64,000 nucleotides of DNA from Sebastes aleutianus (Eukaryota; Chordata; Actinopteri; Perciformes; Sebastidae). The notes under the pieces are model-generated. The model saw only the letters and a list, made by a program, of their open reading frames with translations. It was not told the origin of the DNA and made no database searches. Of this stretch, positions 46,336 through 59,039 are shown in pieces. Position 1 is the first letter of the stretch. Each line of letters opens with the position of its first letter. Location of the stretch: assembly GCA_916700875.1 (NCBI GenBank), contig CAKAKS010000031.1, positions 19,747,380-19,811,379 on the forward strand. Reading direction: 5' to 3'. A program made the translations under genes and the position numbers.

Positions 46336-47235
46336 ATATAACTGTATAAAAAGACACTTATTCCAATGTAAGATGTGTATTTAAAAATGTGGAACAATAA
46401 TTTGATGTGTCAAAAAGTAAATTTGTTCTGGGGAAAAGTGATCTAAAATCCACTTAAAACAATCACATATTGTCAGCAAACTTGGATACATCAAGAGAGC
46501 TAAGTTAGACTCTGTTAGTCTGTTAGAGAAAAAAATTTAATCTCTAACATTATATTTCAAATAAACCCACCAACCTTTGCATTTGCATTATTCTGTGACC
46601 GACTCTGGGTTCTGCGAGGACCTTGAGGCGCCCTTATTGTCTCCATACAGATTGGATTTTGCTACTGTTGGGTAAATTTCTCATATCCGCAAATCTTTTT
46701 TATTTTCAGCAATAAGAAACAAAAGCCTTTTATTCCCCATTGAGTGTTTTTTTAAATGATTCTTCAGATGTCACAGGTTGTTTTGACATCTAAAAAGGTC
46801 ATGAAACACGCGTGTGTTTTCCCCCCTTTTGTTTGTTCTTTTTACATGGTTTTTACCCTCGTGGAGAGTGGGTAAAGACAGTGGACACTGCGGTGGTTTT
46901 TACCAGCAGTGATTTCCCTTGTGCTTTCAGACCCACAGGAAATGATAGAACTTGACAGCTGCGTCCCGCTGTTTGATTTAATCAACTCAGTGTTTCTGTG
47001 TTATATATTGATTCATGTAGCTGACCCATAAAGGTTAATAAAATAACTCTGATCCAAACATCTGATACTGATGTTGGAAAAAAAAAAATCTCATGTCCGC
47101 ACTTTAACAGATTATTACAGTGCAGACAGTGCAGTGACCTTAATGGAAATTGATGGCTGTCTGACTTTAAACACGGAAATTAAATCTTGGTTTACCTCAA
47201 CCAGAACTGACTATCGACGACTAAAATACAGAGAC
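46336..47235. other. Intergenic stretch, no gene seen
   Basis: No gene, RNA or recognised repeat. Poly-A near 47080 and T-runs near 46750 are simple sequence. Confidence 0.45.
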
Positions 47236-47812
47236 ACATTTATTATCTGTTCAAAATATACCTTAAAGTGAGATTTGTCAAGTATTTAATACTCTTGTCA
47301 ACATAGGAGTGGGCAAATATGCTGCTTTATTCAAATGTATGTACATACTTATTATTGGAAATCAATTAAAACACAAAACAATGACAGATATTGTCCAGAA
47401 ACCCTCACAGGTACTGCATTTAGCATAAAACAATATGCTCAAATCATAACATGACAAACTGCAGCCCAACAGACAACAACAGCTGTCAGTGTGTCAGTGT
47501 GCTGACTTGACTATGACTTGCCCCAAACTGCATGTGATTATCATAAAGTAGGCATGTCTGTAAAGGGGAGACTCGTGGGTACCCATAGAACCCATTTTCA
47601 TTCACATATCTTGAGGTCAGAGGTCAAGGGACCCCTTTGAAAATGGCCATGCCAGTTTTTCCTCACCAAAATTTAGCATAAGTGTGGAGCGTTATTTAAC
47701 CTTCTTTGCGACAAGCTAGTATGACATGGTTGGTACCAATGGGTTTTCTAGTTTCATATGCCCGGTACAACCTAAACACCACAGGTTGTGTTAATGCATT
47801 AAAGAAATTAAT
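47236..47812 (-). mobile_element. Family A copy lacking both ends
   Basis: It is collinear with 40436-41102 from ctgttcaaaatataccttaa through the core (ggtacccatagaacccattt) to gtgttaatgcattaaagaaa. The gacagcccta terminus is missing, and repeat E follows immediately. Confidence 0.8.
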
Positions 47813-48275
47813 TCCCATGATACTTGTGTGCTGGTGGGCGGTGCTTGGTATTTCCTCGACTGATCTCAACATGGCTGCCAGGTCACAAACTTTGTCATTT
47901 TACAGCCAAACAGTACACTACAAGATGTTTCTGAAAACTTTTGAGGCGAGAAATAGGCATAACAGTAACAGAATATTGATTCATATTTGATCAGCGCTGC
48001 CTAGATTGACCGTTTGATCGGAGTTCGTGAGTGATTGACAGCTGCTCAGAGACGGCAAGGCTCCAGCTGGGCTCTGATTGGTTGTTTTCCTCCTGTCTGT
48101 GAAATCTTGCAGATGCCATTAGGAGCACCGGAGGACACCGGAGGACACCGGAGGACACAGAGGGACATGATGTTTACCTGTCTCATGCACTACTGTCAGG
48201 ATATAGTGCGCATTTTATAAAAATAACTTGTTTTAATGATATTTGCTCTATTTCCACCCACTGCTGCTTTAATTA
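47813..48275 (+). repeat. Interspersed repeat E, copy 2, with a 10-bp minisatellite
   Basis: It matches 7478-7706 over its right half. It contains three adjacent caccggagga decamers at about 48127-48156, plus a partial fourth. The first copy has only a single, diverged equivalent. It ends cactgctgctttaa. Confidence 0.6.
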
Positions 48276-49872
48276 AACACCATTGTGGTTAAAACAAGAA
48301 AAGAAAAACATTTAATTTTCACCCTTGTATTTCAGGTCGAAATCCCCCCCAAAAAAAATCAAGGATAAATTAGGCCTTTTGCACCTGACAGTGTAAAAGC
48401 TCCAATTATATTAATTGGCTGTTTGTTTCACACCCTTCCTCTCATTTGCACAAGATAGAAGGTGGCTGAGTGTCACAGAGTGTTACCTCTAAACGTGCTC
48501 AGCTTCAGATTTGTCTAATTGGACACTCCTGGGGACCTTTGAATACACTGCAGACGTGTTATTCTTCTTTGTCTCGTAGAACTGTCTCTCACAGAAGCTA
48601 TTATCATAAAAAAAATATCCCTGGCTCTTCATGTTTGGTGCTCTTCGATCACTCTGCTGTTTTATTGGCTGATAACTAATTAGGGAAATGGGTTTCTGTG
48701 GCACATGCTGAGGGATTTGATTGTTGCCTGAGTGGCTGCTTTATTTGACATTTCATGACAATGTCATCTGACAAAACACATTACAAAAAAAAAAGAAGAA
48801 TAATTTCCTTTGATTTACTTTTCAGTGATTGCTGTCACGGGCTGACATTGTTTTTCTCATTCGTATGTTTTATTCAGCTCTTGTATTGCCTTTTGTGCCG
48901 ATTGGAATTCTGCCTTTGTTTTATTCTACTGTATGTTTTCACTTTAGAAGACAAAAGCGTACTTGTTTGCAGCGTTTATGCAGTTAAACAATGTCTCAGC
49001 ACAGATAGAAACATCAGGACGGAAGTCTGACAGTCTTTGAGTCAGCGCTCAGAGTGGACTGACAATCGTCTTTGTGCCAAAATGCCACTGTAGAGCAGGA
49101 GGACAATGTCAGAGAATTTATTAGGAAGGATACATATGTGTATTATGTCATAACACAGGGCCGTGACATATGAGACACCTGACAGAGGACTTTCCTTTTG
49201 TCTGTGTAGAATCTAAAGTAGAGCAATGGACAGGAAAAATGAAAGGTTTATAAGAGGACCATTAAGTGATTTGTAAGGTGAAAAAAGTCTAAATATAGTT
49301 TGAAAAATGCTTTGTGCTTCATGTCTAAAACTTCTACTGTATAAGGTGCTTTCAGACTGAACAGGAAGTCAATTTATGCCTCGTTTATAAAAAGAAAATT
49401 GCCCACTGGAGTGCTTTTCCTTTCTGTACTACAAATTTCACATGGACCTGACACAACAGGTATTAATGGTAAACTTCTCACTAGCTGCCGGTACTCTTCT
49501 CTGCCTTCTCCATACCAGGTTCTCTGGGTGATTCATAATGGCGCAGCGCCAGCGAATTTGCGCCACGCCTCATAACCTGTATTAAACATAAAACCTATGT
49601 GGGGAGCATCTGGACAAGCCAAAGCACGACACGGGGTTCACGTCCTTTTTGTAAAATAATTAGTGAACTGTTTGTCATAACTTTTTATTTGTGAACAAAT
49701 ATAATTAGTGAAACATTATTTAAAAGTTTTCTGAATCTGCTCTTTCAGGTTAAACATTTAATTTCAATGTTCAGACGAAGGCTGTGATATGCGTAAATAA
49801 TAAAATAATCTTTTAACTAGTAATAATAATGGACCAAAATGACGTAAAATTGCATAGTTTTAAGTAATTATA
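48276..49872. other. Intergenic stretch, no gene seen
   Basis: About 1.6 kb of AT-leaning sequence. The open frames at 48470-49030 have no motif. No repeat was recognised. Confidence 0.4.
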
Positions 49873-50047
49873 TTAATAAATATATACACACATTTGCATA
49901 AAGCAAGCATATTTGCCCACTCCCATGTTGAAAAGAGTATTAAATACTTGACAAATCTCCCTTTAAGGTACTTTTTTAATAGATAAAAAATGTGTGAATA
50001 ATTTGCGTTTAATCACGATTAAATACTTAAATTGATTGACGGCCCTA
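49873..50047 (+). mobile_element. Family A terminal fragment
   Basis: It has tatatacacacatttgcata, the gcccactcccatgttg segment and ctccctttaaggtac, and the terminus ttgattgacggcccta. It is the right third of the element only. Confidence 0.75.
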
Positions 50048-50099
50048 ATTAGCATCAAAATATACTTAAAGTACCAATACCAAGTATTGATTATTTTTT

Positions 50100-50225
50100 G
50101 TATTGTTAATCTTAATCCACTAAGTAACTAGTAACTAAAGCTGTCAGATAAATGTAGTGGAGTAGAAGTATAATGTAACAGGAAATACTACAAGTACCTC
50201 AAATTTGTACTTGTACTGACTATTA
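50100..50225 (+). mobile_element. hAT-like MITE fragment (tacaagtacctcaaa type)
   Basis: The stretch tgtagtggagtagaagtata then ctacaagtacctcaaatttg, tacttgtact resembles part of a common fish short hAT element. A related start (agaggtgggcagagtagc) occurs at 52109. Recognition is from memory. Confidence 0.45.
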
Positions 50226-52106
50226 CTTGCGTTTAAACCAGATGTTGGGGTGGCAGCTGCAGCCTGTAGATCCACCGCTGCATACTGGTGACTTTAGAGG
50301 CTGAGGAAGAACCTTCTAGAAAATAGCTTAGTGCTCCTTTATGGAAAACAAAGTCTCCAACATGTACCTCAAGGGAACATTTCAGCTCAATCATAAAATA
50401 CCAGCAAGGTGGAAAAGTCATGCATGCACCCGTTTCCAAAACCAGGACCACTTGCAACCACAAACCCGTCGCCAAGATTTCCCAGCATGACCGCTGAGGA
50501 CACGGCGGTGATGAAGAGAGGGGGAGGGGGGAGCTGCTGCGGGTGACCTCATGAGCAGAAGAAGCCTGTTGTCCCCGTCCAGCAACACCTCATGAACCGG
50601 GTTCCACATCCTGCTGGTGTTGGCCGGTCTCGCCGTCCACTGGGTCCTCTCTGAACCCGCGGAGTCTGCTCCATTTCCGTCAGGCAGATTACATGACTAA
50701 TGACGAGGAGCTGCTATATCCCTCATAACCGCGTGTTAAGAGTCAGGCAGCGGGACAGGGTCGGAAATTACTTATGTCTCTTATTACTCACATAAAAGCA
50801 GGAACTAGGGTTGCAATTATACCTACATTGCACCTCAGGATATGTGGAAGTAGAGAAGTCAGCCGCGGCGCTGTGACGTCTGAAGGAATATATTCGAAGA
50901 GGGCTGATGACATGTGATGCTTGCGGAAGAAATGAGAGCAACTGCTATTTTCTTCCAAACACGACTTTCCCCTTTTCTCATTTCGGTGCAACAATTCATA
51001 CGGACTCTGGTGTTGAGTGCATGAGTGGACACAATGCGAATTTCCCATCCAGAGATCCGACGGCTACTGGCGAGCTGGAAAGCACGGCTATTTCACATGC
51101 AATTCATCATCATGTCAGACACAGTGCACACGCGGTTTTCTTTATGGAAATGAATGTTTGCCCGTTGTTGGTATTCTGCGAGGGTGCGAACACATGTCCG
51201 GAGTCCTCTTTTGGCTTTGACAGACTAATGATAATAAAACAGCGTTGTCACACAAACATGCCGTGGCCCTCAGCGGCCCTGAGATAGTCCCCGTCGTGAT
51301 CGTAAATCACCAGCGGAGAAGAAGAAGAAGAAAGGTGTTATTATCTCTCCGTTGTGGCCATGCGCTCGGCCACGGATGTTACTTTATAATTCCACCCAGC
51401 ACAGCCACTGTGAATTTATTCCATTATGTTGCCATGAGCGTGCGCGTCTCAGCTGTGTGCACGTGCATGCTTTTAAGGTCTGGGTTTATCAGCTCTGCTG
51501 CCTTGAGTTTCTCTCAGACCGGAGATAAAGCTCGGGGGCCTCCGGGCTCAAAGCCTCCGTCTTACTACAGCACGCGAGCTGGTTGTCATTCAGGCACAGC
51601 GGCCCGCATGCAGGGGAAGATTAATAGCAAGAAACACGGCTATAAGTGACAGGAAATTGTCCACGTGTGAGTGTTCGTGCATTCTCAAGTGTGAAAGTCT
51701 ACGCGTGTTTGTGCGATTCAGTCGTCCCGGATGATTGTTGTTTAAGGAGAAGCACCGGAGATTAGAGAGGAGAGAAAAAGCAGGGTTTTCAGGTATTTTT
51801 AGGGATTTGCACCCGACGCTTTCGCCCGGCGATTCTCTCATTCTTCATTCACGGTCGCTCTCCAGGCCGATGAATGTCATTCTATTCTTAAAGCCTGCTC
51901 CACACTCATATAATCAAGGATAATTTTACCTTTCAGAAGTCCTTGTGCAGCTCTTATTACTTGGGCCGCTGCTCTTTCATTTATTATTTTTAGCTGATGT
52001 CCTTATCCAGGACACTTTTGTCCACGCTGTCCATGGAAAAAAAAAAGTTGATACAGTTCTTGGGTTTCAATCAGCAGCTACTAAAAATGCAGACCTTTAA
52101 TCCAGT
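50226..52106. other. CpG-richer stretch, no supported gene
   Basis: The segment at about 50450-51850 has more CG dinucleotides than its surroundings and a GAA run near 51320. The frames at 50788-51649 overlap on both strands, and none carries a domain. It may hold regulatory DNA or an untranslated exon, with no direct support. Confidence 0.35.
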
Positions 52107-52260
52107 TGCAGAGGTGGGCAGAGTAGCTTTTTTTTGCAAAAACAAGTACTCAAGTAAGAGGAGTCATTAAAATAACTACTGATAGACGGAGTAAATGTGC
52201 CATAAAACAATAACCATGGGCTAAAAGAGGCTAAAAAGAGTGATATAGGTGAGAATTCGT
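52107..52260 (+). mobile_element. Hybrid of hAT-like MITE start and family B fragment
   Basis: It begins agaggtgggcagagtagc and aacaagtactcaagtaagag, typical of a short hAT element. It then passes into aacaataaccatgggctaaa, agaggc, which matches family B at 43345-43380. The join point is near 52195. Confidence 0.5.
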
Positions 52261-52284
52261 TGGGTTCAACATGACAAAAACAAA

Positions 52285-52790
52285 AGCCCACTGCTCCAAA
52301 AATACCATAGACTGTGCATAAGAAGTGGATGTAGTCACCATGATGTCTGTTTGTGGACTGCCGTTTTGATGCCTCGAGTTCAGCATTTTGGTCAAACTCT
52401 GTTAGTATTTTGCAACCATATGTTACAAGAGAGGGTGGAGTTAAGCGCAATAAGCTTAATAAAACATTTTAGGCAACCAAAACGGTTATAAATCACTTTC
52501 ATGAACTGAAAACACACCATGAAAGGATTAAAGTTGTCAAACACGGACAACGCCTGTCAATCACATGGTAGCCACTCCCTAAAGCATCCCCTGCTTTATG
52601 GTCTATTTGACTCTAAATGGGACCATAATTCACTAAATGAACATCATGCTGTATTGAAGAAGACTTGAAACTAGCGATTGAGACCATAAACTCATGTTTA
52701 CAATGTTTACTGAGGTAATAAATCAAGTGAGAAGTATAGCAACATTTTCTCATAGACCTCTATACAATCAGACTTCTTTTAGCAAATGGA
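52285..52790 (+). repeat. Dispersed teleost-type repeat J-like
   Basis: The block atagactgtgcataagaagt, ttgatgcctcgagttcagca, caatcacatggtagccactc and gactctaaatgggaccataa resembles a high-copy fish repeat. The open frame 52097-52450 minus is an artefact of it. Recognition is from memory, and the ends are undefined. Confidence 0.45.
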
Positions 52791-54244
52791 TTAACACAGC
52801 TTTAACCAGGGAATAGTCATTCATACATACATTCACGGCAGTTTGAATCCTTCCTCTAACTGTCAGTGCCTCTGAGCAGCTCCAACAGAGCAGCTTGGAG
52901 TTCAGTGCCTTGCTTAAGGGCAGCTCAACTATTCACTTTACCCAACCTGATTTTCCACACATGATCAGAGATTCATGTGTGTGTGTGTGTGACATCACAC
53001 AAATGACCAGTTCCTGAGCTCTTGCTGGTAGGAATCCGGTGCCCTAAGGTCAGCTTATAATAAGGTGACACTCTCCTTCTCTCTGCCTCTTCCCCTTCAG
53101 TAATTCCTTCTGATGTCACCCAGCACTTCCCCTCACTGCCACTATTCGTCAATCTTGCCTCGAGAACCGGGGGCACAGAGCATCCACGAGAATGTCAACG
53201 ACGGACCCATGAGTCGCCCTCAGCTACGGGGGCTAGGGGTGGGGGCTCCGGTGAGGAGGAGGAGGAGAGTGCAGCAGAGTGCTTTCTAATGACAATGCGA
53301 CTCACATTTGGTCGCAGCACAAAGACGGACGCCGCTCCTCCGTTCTCTCTCTCTGTCTCCGCTGCCAGAAATACAGAATGCAGGTCTTATTTGAATAACT
53401 CCCCATGCTTTTAAACTTTAAAGATACGTGCAGAAAGCCAGATGTTTGCCAAAGGCTTTTCCTCTAACCTGAAAATCTCTGAATACTGCATGTGAAATAG
53501 CTCACCATGATTTCGTAGCTTATTTTCTTATTTAAAGATTACCTTAAGGCAGTGAAACAAAAGATAGTGACATGCAAGAGAACGCAAAAATGCAAATCAG
53601 TGAAGCAGACTGTTTTTTTTTCCTGGCATGAGCGCTTTTCATGGTCCTTTTTAAAATAGCACCTCCATTCCTTAGTCTTTTTGGCTTTGCTCACACTGTA
53701 CTTTAATTACTACTATTAACAGCTCTACAGTAAAAGCATGGTTTAATGGGGACTGTGGGGGGATGGATAGCAGCGGTGGACAAATTGATTTCTGAACATC
53801 CTCCTACGTTTGCTAGAGCACAGAAAGAAGGGAAGAGGAAGCTGTTGTGTGGACTGGACAAGCACCTGCGTCAGGAAAAAAGCTAGCAGAGCAAAGGCCA
53901 CAAGAGGAGACAGAAATTGGCTCCATACAGTGACAATCCTCGGCCACACCTGGTCCCACTTTTCTCACTCGAAACTAAAAAAAGGTAACTGTTACATGAT
54001 GAACAGACAGCATGCAGGCTCGGGTTCCCATTGTCAAGAGCAGGACCTGGGTCACATTCAGGATGTGTTCTGTTGTTATATCTACTGTATACCACTGGTT
54101 ATGTGTTTCATTTCAGACCAGTGTCCCCGAAATCAACTTTTTGACTCACCGGCTAAGGGGACAAAAACCACAGGCCAAGCATATTTTTTACCGGCCAAAA
54201 CAATAAATTGCCTTTTTGTGTCACATACACATTTGTTTCAGTAA
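52791..54244. other. Intergenic stretch, no gene seen
   Basis: It holds a (GT)n run near 52977-52990 and a GAGGAG run near 53255. The open frames at 53743-54244 have no recognisable domain. Confidence 0.4.
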
Positions 54245-54510
54245 ATTTCATTGATGGCCATGGCCATCATACACTTCTATAATAATGTTCTAAACCCTTA
54301 TACACGTTAACTATTTATTTTAATTAATTAATTAATTAATTCATGTTTATTTCTGGGATAAGCGGTTACAGATGATGGATGGATGTTTATTTCTGATTTA
54401 TGACTATAGAACAACTTGACACACAGTGCTGGGCTGCATCTTAAATTAATCACCAGGTTCTCAGCTTTCAGATGATGTACACCACTTCTATTCATTCACG
54501 CCATGGGTGA
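54245..54510 (+). mobile_element. Family B fragment interrupted by a retroposon stub
   Basis: It runs from catacacttctataataatg to agatgatgtacaccacttct, matching 18310-18500 and 37090-37270. Both ends are missing. A 27-nt insertion at 54356-54382 splits it. Confidence 0.8.
54356..54382 (+). mobile_element. 27-nt retroposon 3' stub with 13-bp target duplication
   Basis: The insert reads ggataagcggttacagatga then tggatgg, the 3' tail type of the LINE/SINE copies here. It is flanked by atgtttatttctg at 54343-54355 and 54383-54395, exact 13-bp copies. The unoccupied equivalent is at about 18389-18401. Confidence 0.85.
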
Positions 54511-54603
54511 ATAAATTAATATCCAGCAAAATGTTTTACATGCAGCTTGTGAGCAGAAAAGAATTAAACGAGAACTCGCTCTCATAATTCATAATTCTAG
54601 TCA

Positions 54604-54890
54604 TAAATTTGATGGTAAAGCCTCGGTTATACTCTGAGGCGGTCGCGTACACGGATAGCTGCAGACATGTAGTGGCTCTGTTAACGTATACTACTTTCTG
54701 GAGTCCACTTGGAGAAGTAGATCGCTACGCTACTACTTGTAGCGTAGTGTCCGTTGCGGGTCACAACAAATTGGCAGTACATGGACGTCCGCAGAGCCTT
54801 CGCGAATACTGTTTGATGACGAAATTGACATCACGTGGACCCTAGGAGAACCTTGCGTACTTGCGGACACGGAAAGTATATTGGCTTAAA
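54604..54890 (+). repeat. Probable MITE with taaagcctcggttatact end
   Basis: The left end taaagcctcggttatact and the right end aagtatattggcttaaag are weakly inverted (about 11 of 18). The interior has paired gcggtcgcgtacacgga and gcgtacttgcggacacgg. This looks like a short DNA element, with no ORF that makes sense. Confidence 0.45.
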
Positions 54891-57807
54891 GTCACTACCT
54901 CTTATGTTTCACACTAAACTCTCAACTTCGATAAGTTGTCGCATAAAGTGCTCTACAAGTCACACTTCTGGTCATATAAAGAAAATGTTGTGGCAGACAG
55001 CACTGCTTTCCTCTCCAATAATGTGAAAGGCGTTATAATACTATGAAAATTCTACATATTGTTGCTTTAAAAAAGACCACACTTATGTTAAACACCCACT
55101 CGAAGCAAACAAATAATTTGGCATCACCTCAGCCACTTCTCACGTGTTGCTGTGGGCGAGTAGCTCGCTTGTTTAAACAAAAAATAAATAAATAACTTTC
55201 TCCAACAATTTACATGACCTTGTGCCACTGTTTTTTTTTTTTATCTGTAATCTTGAAGGCAAGGCACACAGAAGAAAGATCCCCGAAACCGCGATAATGA
55301 TCTCCACATACAGTAATGTAATCCTTTCAGCATCTGGCACCTCCCTTATTTGCGTCATCTGCTAGGATGGAATTTGGAAGTCATAATATGCGCTGCTGTG
55401 ATGTGTTTTGGACTTTAACTCTTGTATATACTCACAGTGGTGAATGGAGTAATGTAATTTGGTGATTCTGAACAACAATGTGGGTAGAGCGCATGGCAAA
55501 CATACAAAGATTGTCAGCACTGACTCAAATCACAGAGCTGCATGACACTGCATTTCCAGCTCAAGGCATGAATTTTAACTGGATTAAGTCTTTTTTTTTC
55601 TCTTTGTCGTCCACTCACTCGTACCACGTCTCTCTGTTTCTCTCATGTAAAAGCAGCAACAGACATTTGGACGGGTTATCTCAGACCAGCAGATGACTTT
55701 CATTAGCAAACCAAATCTCTGCCAAAATTCCCACACACTATGATCACCACCAGATTTTCAAACAAACAGATTTCTGTGCCTGTCAGATACAACATGTGCC
55801 ATCGTGGATGGGAGAGAACACACAGACTGCACCCTGTCACAGGGACCTCCCAAATGCCCTCATCTCCATATGATTCATTATTCAACCATGCAAAATCAAA
55901 GAGTCCTCGCTAACCTGAACGACAATCCAGACCAGAGAATAGAGTCCAATAAAAAGTAGATAGCATGTTTGTTTTTCTACTACATGTCCTGATAAATGTT
56001 CTATTTGAAGGTCTCTCGCATCCTCTCTTTTGCACATACCAGTCTGTGACATGACACAAGAGACACAGACTGAACTGCAGTACTACACATTAGCATTCAA
56101 GCTAAAGCCTTCTTCTTATCTACAGTACAGGCATGGGCACACATGCCCCTTGGGTTACTGGACAAGCCAGCAAACAAGCATTTAGTGGACAAATATGCAC
56201 TCGCTTGATAGCTAATTAGCTTGTCAACTGTAGCATGTTGAACAGCTTACAAATCTGTCTGCAATTTTCTACATGTCAGATAAGACGCTCACGGTGTCGT
56301 CCCTTTTAGCATTTTTAGCCTCAGCTGCACTGAGGCTGAGGCCCCAGCACAGGTCAGGGAGTTTCTTCTTGAGTGTGAAAGTTCACCTTTGACCTTGGAA
56401 ACAAGTTTAACTGACAACAACAACAACAACAAAAATAATGCCATCAGAATAACTTGAAATATGTTTTAATTACAAACAAAACACAGAACTGTGTCAGCAA
56501 AGACCAAGTAGAAGCAAATACATTGCCCGACATTTCCTTTGCCACTTCTTGCTTGTTGCTGTGGGCGTCAGCACTTGCAAGCTAGTTCTAGGTGAACTTT
56601 ACCCTCACTTGCATAAAGTTAACTTTTGAGCTCTCCCTTTATTTGTGTCACTGGTCAGTCTCGTGTTAAACGAAAATAGGGCAGAACATTGTGCCACCCC
56701 GCTGTGCTTCATATTCTGTATACTATAAGTGTGTTACATTATGAAAGTCCTATTACATCCTGTAATTTATACCGGTTTATACCGTTCATTAACATGCTCT
56801 GTCCCAATCAAATACATAAATAAATAAATTAAATGAATGATCTTCCTCAGTTGTCATGGAGATAGTTCAATTGAGGAAGCTCCGTACTTGAGTTGAGCAA
56901 ATTTCCATCCACTGAAGAAGACCATTAGATGTGGTTCAAAGCTCAGAAAAGAGCTAGTAACTTGACTTTAACAGTCGTCTGTCATGTGGCCAAGACTGCA
57001 AACAGTTAGAAGAAATGTCAAGAAAATATTTCCATGGTTCCAAAATTGACTTCTTTCAAATATCTTGACGTTATCTACTGTATGTTATCAGAGACGCTAT
57101 AAAGTTTAAGAAATCAAGGAACAGCCGAATCTAAATATGGTTATACTTCGGCTAACGCAACGTTGCTAATGGTAGGTTGACTCTGCAAACATTCTTCTTG
57201 AAAACTGGCCCACGTCATTGGATTCCCACACTGTACAAAGAAGAGAGAGGAGAAATTGGTATCAAGAGGCCAGAGGGCCATCACACTTCACAAACATTTC
57301 CTTTTTTTTTGCTGTTGAGTGACGTTTGCCTTGAGGCATTCTTCCTGTAAATCCTAAGTGTCTGTCATTACAGTATCGTGAGTACAATCAAGTTTAGCAT
57401 GGGTGGACCCAAAAGGAAATGGAGCTTTAATCCTGACATTGTTGTGTTATGCTATGATCTCGGAGTGGAACGATTCAGTGATTTGAATCGATGCGCCAGG
57501 CTGAGATAAAGCTGTATTGATTCAAACCGCTTGAATGCGGCGAGAGCTGTGAGGAGTCACGGAGGAAGTATCGATGCAGGTTTCTCTGAATCACAAATGC
57601 TTTATTATAGCAGAATAAGATTATTTACCATGTGTATTTTTCTACAGCGCAGTCAGACTTGTGGAGGTTCCTTCATCACTTCATAACAGCATATTAACTT
57701 GTGTGTGGTCCGTTACCCCAATCCTCCCTTGTTTTTGTCAAGAACATAAATGAAGTGTAGACCTGTTTAGGATTTCTTATGAAAACAATACTTAAATTGG
57801 TGAAATG
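54891..57807. other. Intergenic stretch, no gene seen
   Basis: Nearly 3 kb without a supported gene. A short similarity (gttgctgtgggcg) links 55147 and 56554. An (AAC)n run is near 56418. Frames at 55478-55885 lack motifs. Confidence 0.4.
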
Positions 57808-59039
57808 TTAACCCCTTAAAACTCTGATGGTGAGAGTGAAGATACTGGTGTCATATGAAACTAAACAACCTTAGGAATTCATTGGTACCAACTATGTCAT
57901 ATTAGCTTGTCGGTAAGAACGAGAAATAACGCTATGAAGTTACGCTAAATTTTGGCGAGGAAAAAGGGCATGGCCATTTTCACAGATGTCCCTTGACCTC
58001 TGACCTCAAAATATGTGAATGAAAATGGGTTCTATGGGTACCAACGAGTCTCCCCTTTACAGACATGCCCACTTTATGATAATCACATGCAGTTTGGGGC
58101 AAAAACCATGTAGTTTTTTTAAGCAATAAGCTATAAATGTGTTATTATCGCCTATACTAAAATGGTGTGTTTGACTATTTCTGCATACTGGGGTCCCTAA
58201 ACAGTCTTAGAATAACATAAATTGGGTATCACTGTAAAGCTGAGACTCTTGTGGATCCAATGAGCGCAATTGTATTCATGTGTGATGATGTTAGTCCCCA
58301 TAGTAGCCATTTCATTGTAGTGAGACCATTATTTGAAACTTAACCTCACTGTATAGAATGACCTGTGGTGACCTCTAGGATAATCACAGCCTCATGAAAC
58401 TTCACAGACACAAACTAAAGACCTAGAGCATTCAGAGGATGGATGACTTTTCTTGGTACATTGACAATAAGGGGGTTTCTGAGCAGTTTTCAGAACAGAA
58501 GTGCTCGCCATCCAATTGCCGAATTCTTGCAGAAATCTCCAAATGTCAAAAGCTTTTGAAACCAAATCACAGCATGGCTTTTTCTATGGTGTTCATCAAG
58601 GTCTTGGTGTCTTAATGTGGTATTTTGGAGGGATTGTTGATCATTTTTATAAATTCTAGAGTGGTAAAATGTTTTTAAATTTAGCACTAAATCTTTGTAA
58701 CAAATAGTATGAACCCCAAAATTGCTGCAACAGAGACATAATAGAGCATGGGAATGACCATGATATACTTATTTCATAATGTTCTAAGCCCTTTTACACT
58801 TTCACAATTTATTTCAATTGATAAATAATTAATTTAGATTTCTTATTAATGACTAGAACAACTAGACACACAGTGCTGAGTTGCATCTCAAATTAATCTT
58901 CAGGTTCCCAGATGTCAGATGATGTACACCACTTCTATGTGACATCTACTGCTGACTTTTTTTTATCTTCCCCTGAACATCCCCTGTCCCCCAGCCCTAC
59001 TCCTCTAAAAAAAGAGAGCGGAATGGTAAGGGGTTTTAA
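57808..59039 (+). mobile_element. Family B longest copy (about 1.23 kb)
   Basis: It starts TTAACCCCTTAAAACTCTGA and ends ggtaaggggttTTAA, so the ends are related inverted repeats at TTAA sites. The shared core spans about 57830-58105, followed by the full B-specific part. No transposase frame is visible. It is the best template for a family consensus. Confidence 0.8.

Noticed and set aside
47706..47990. 94-residue frame
   Set aside because: It spans the junction of a family A copy and repeat E, so it is repeat-derived.
50907..51287. 126-residue frame in the CpG-richer block
   Set aside because: No recognisable domain. A different frame (51017-51220) and the opposite strand are also open, and no splice or poly(A) context supports it.
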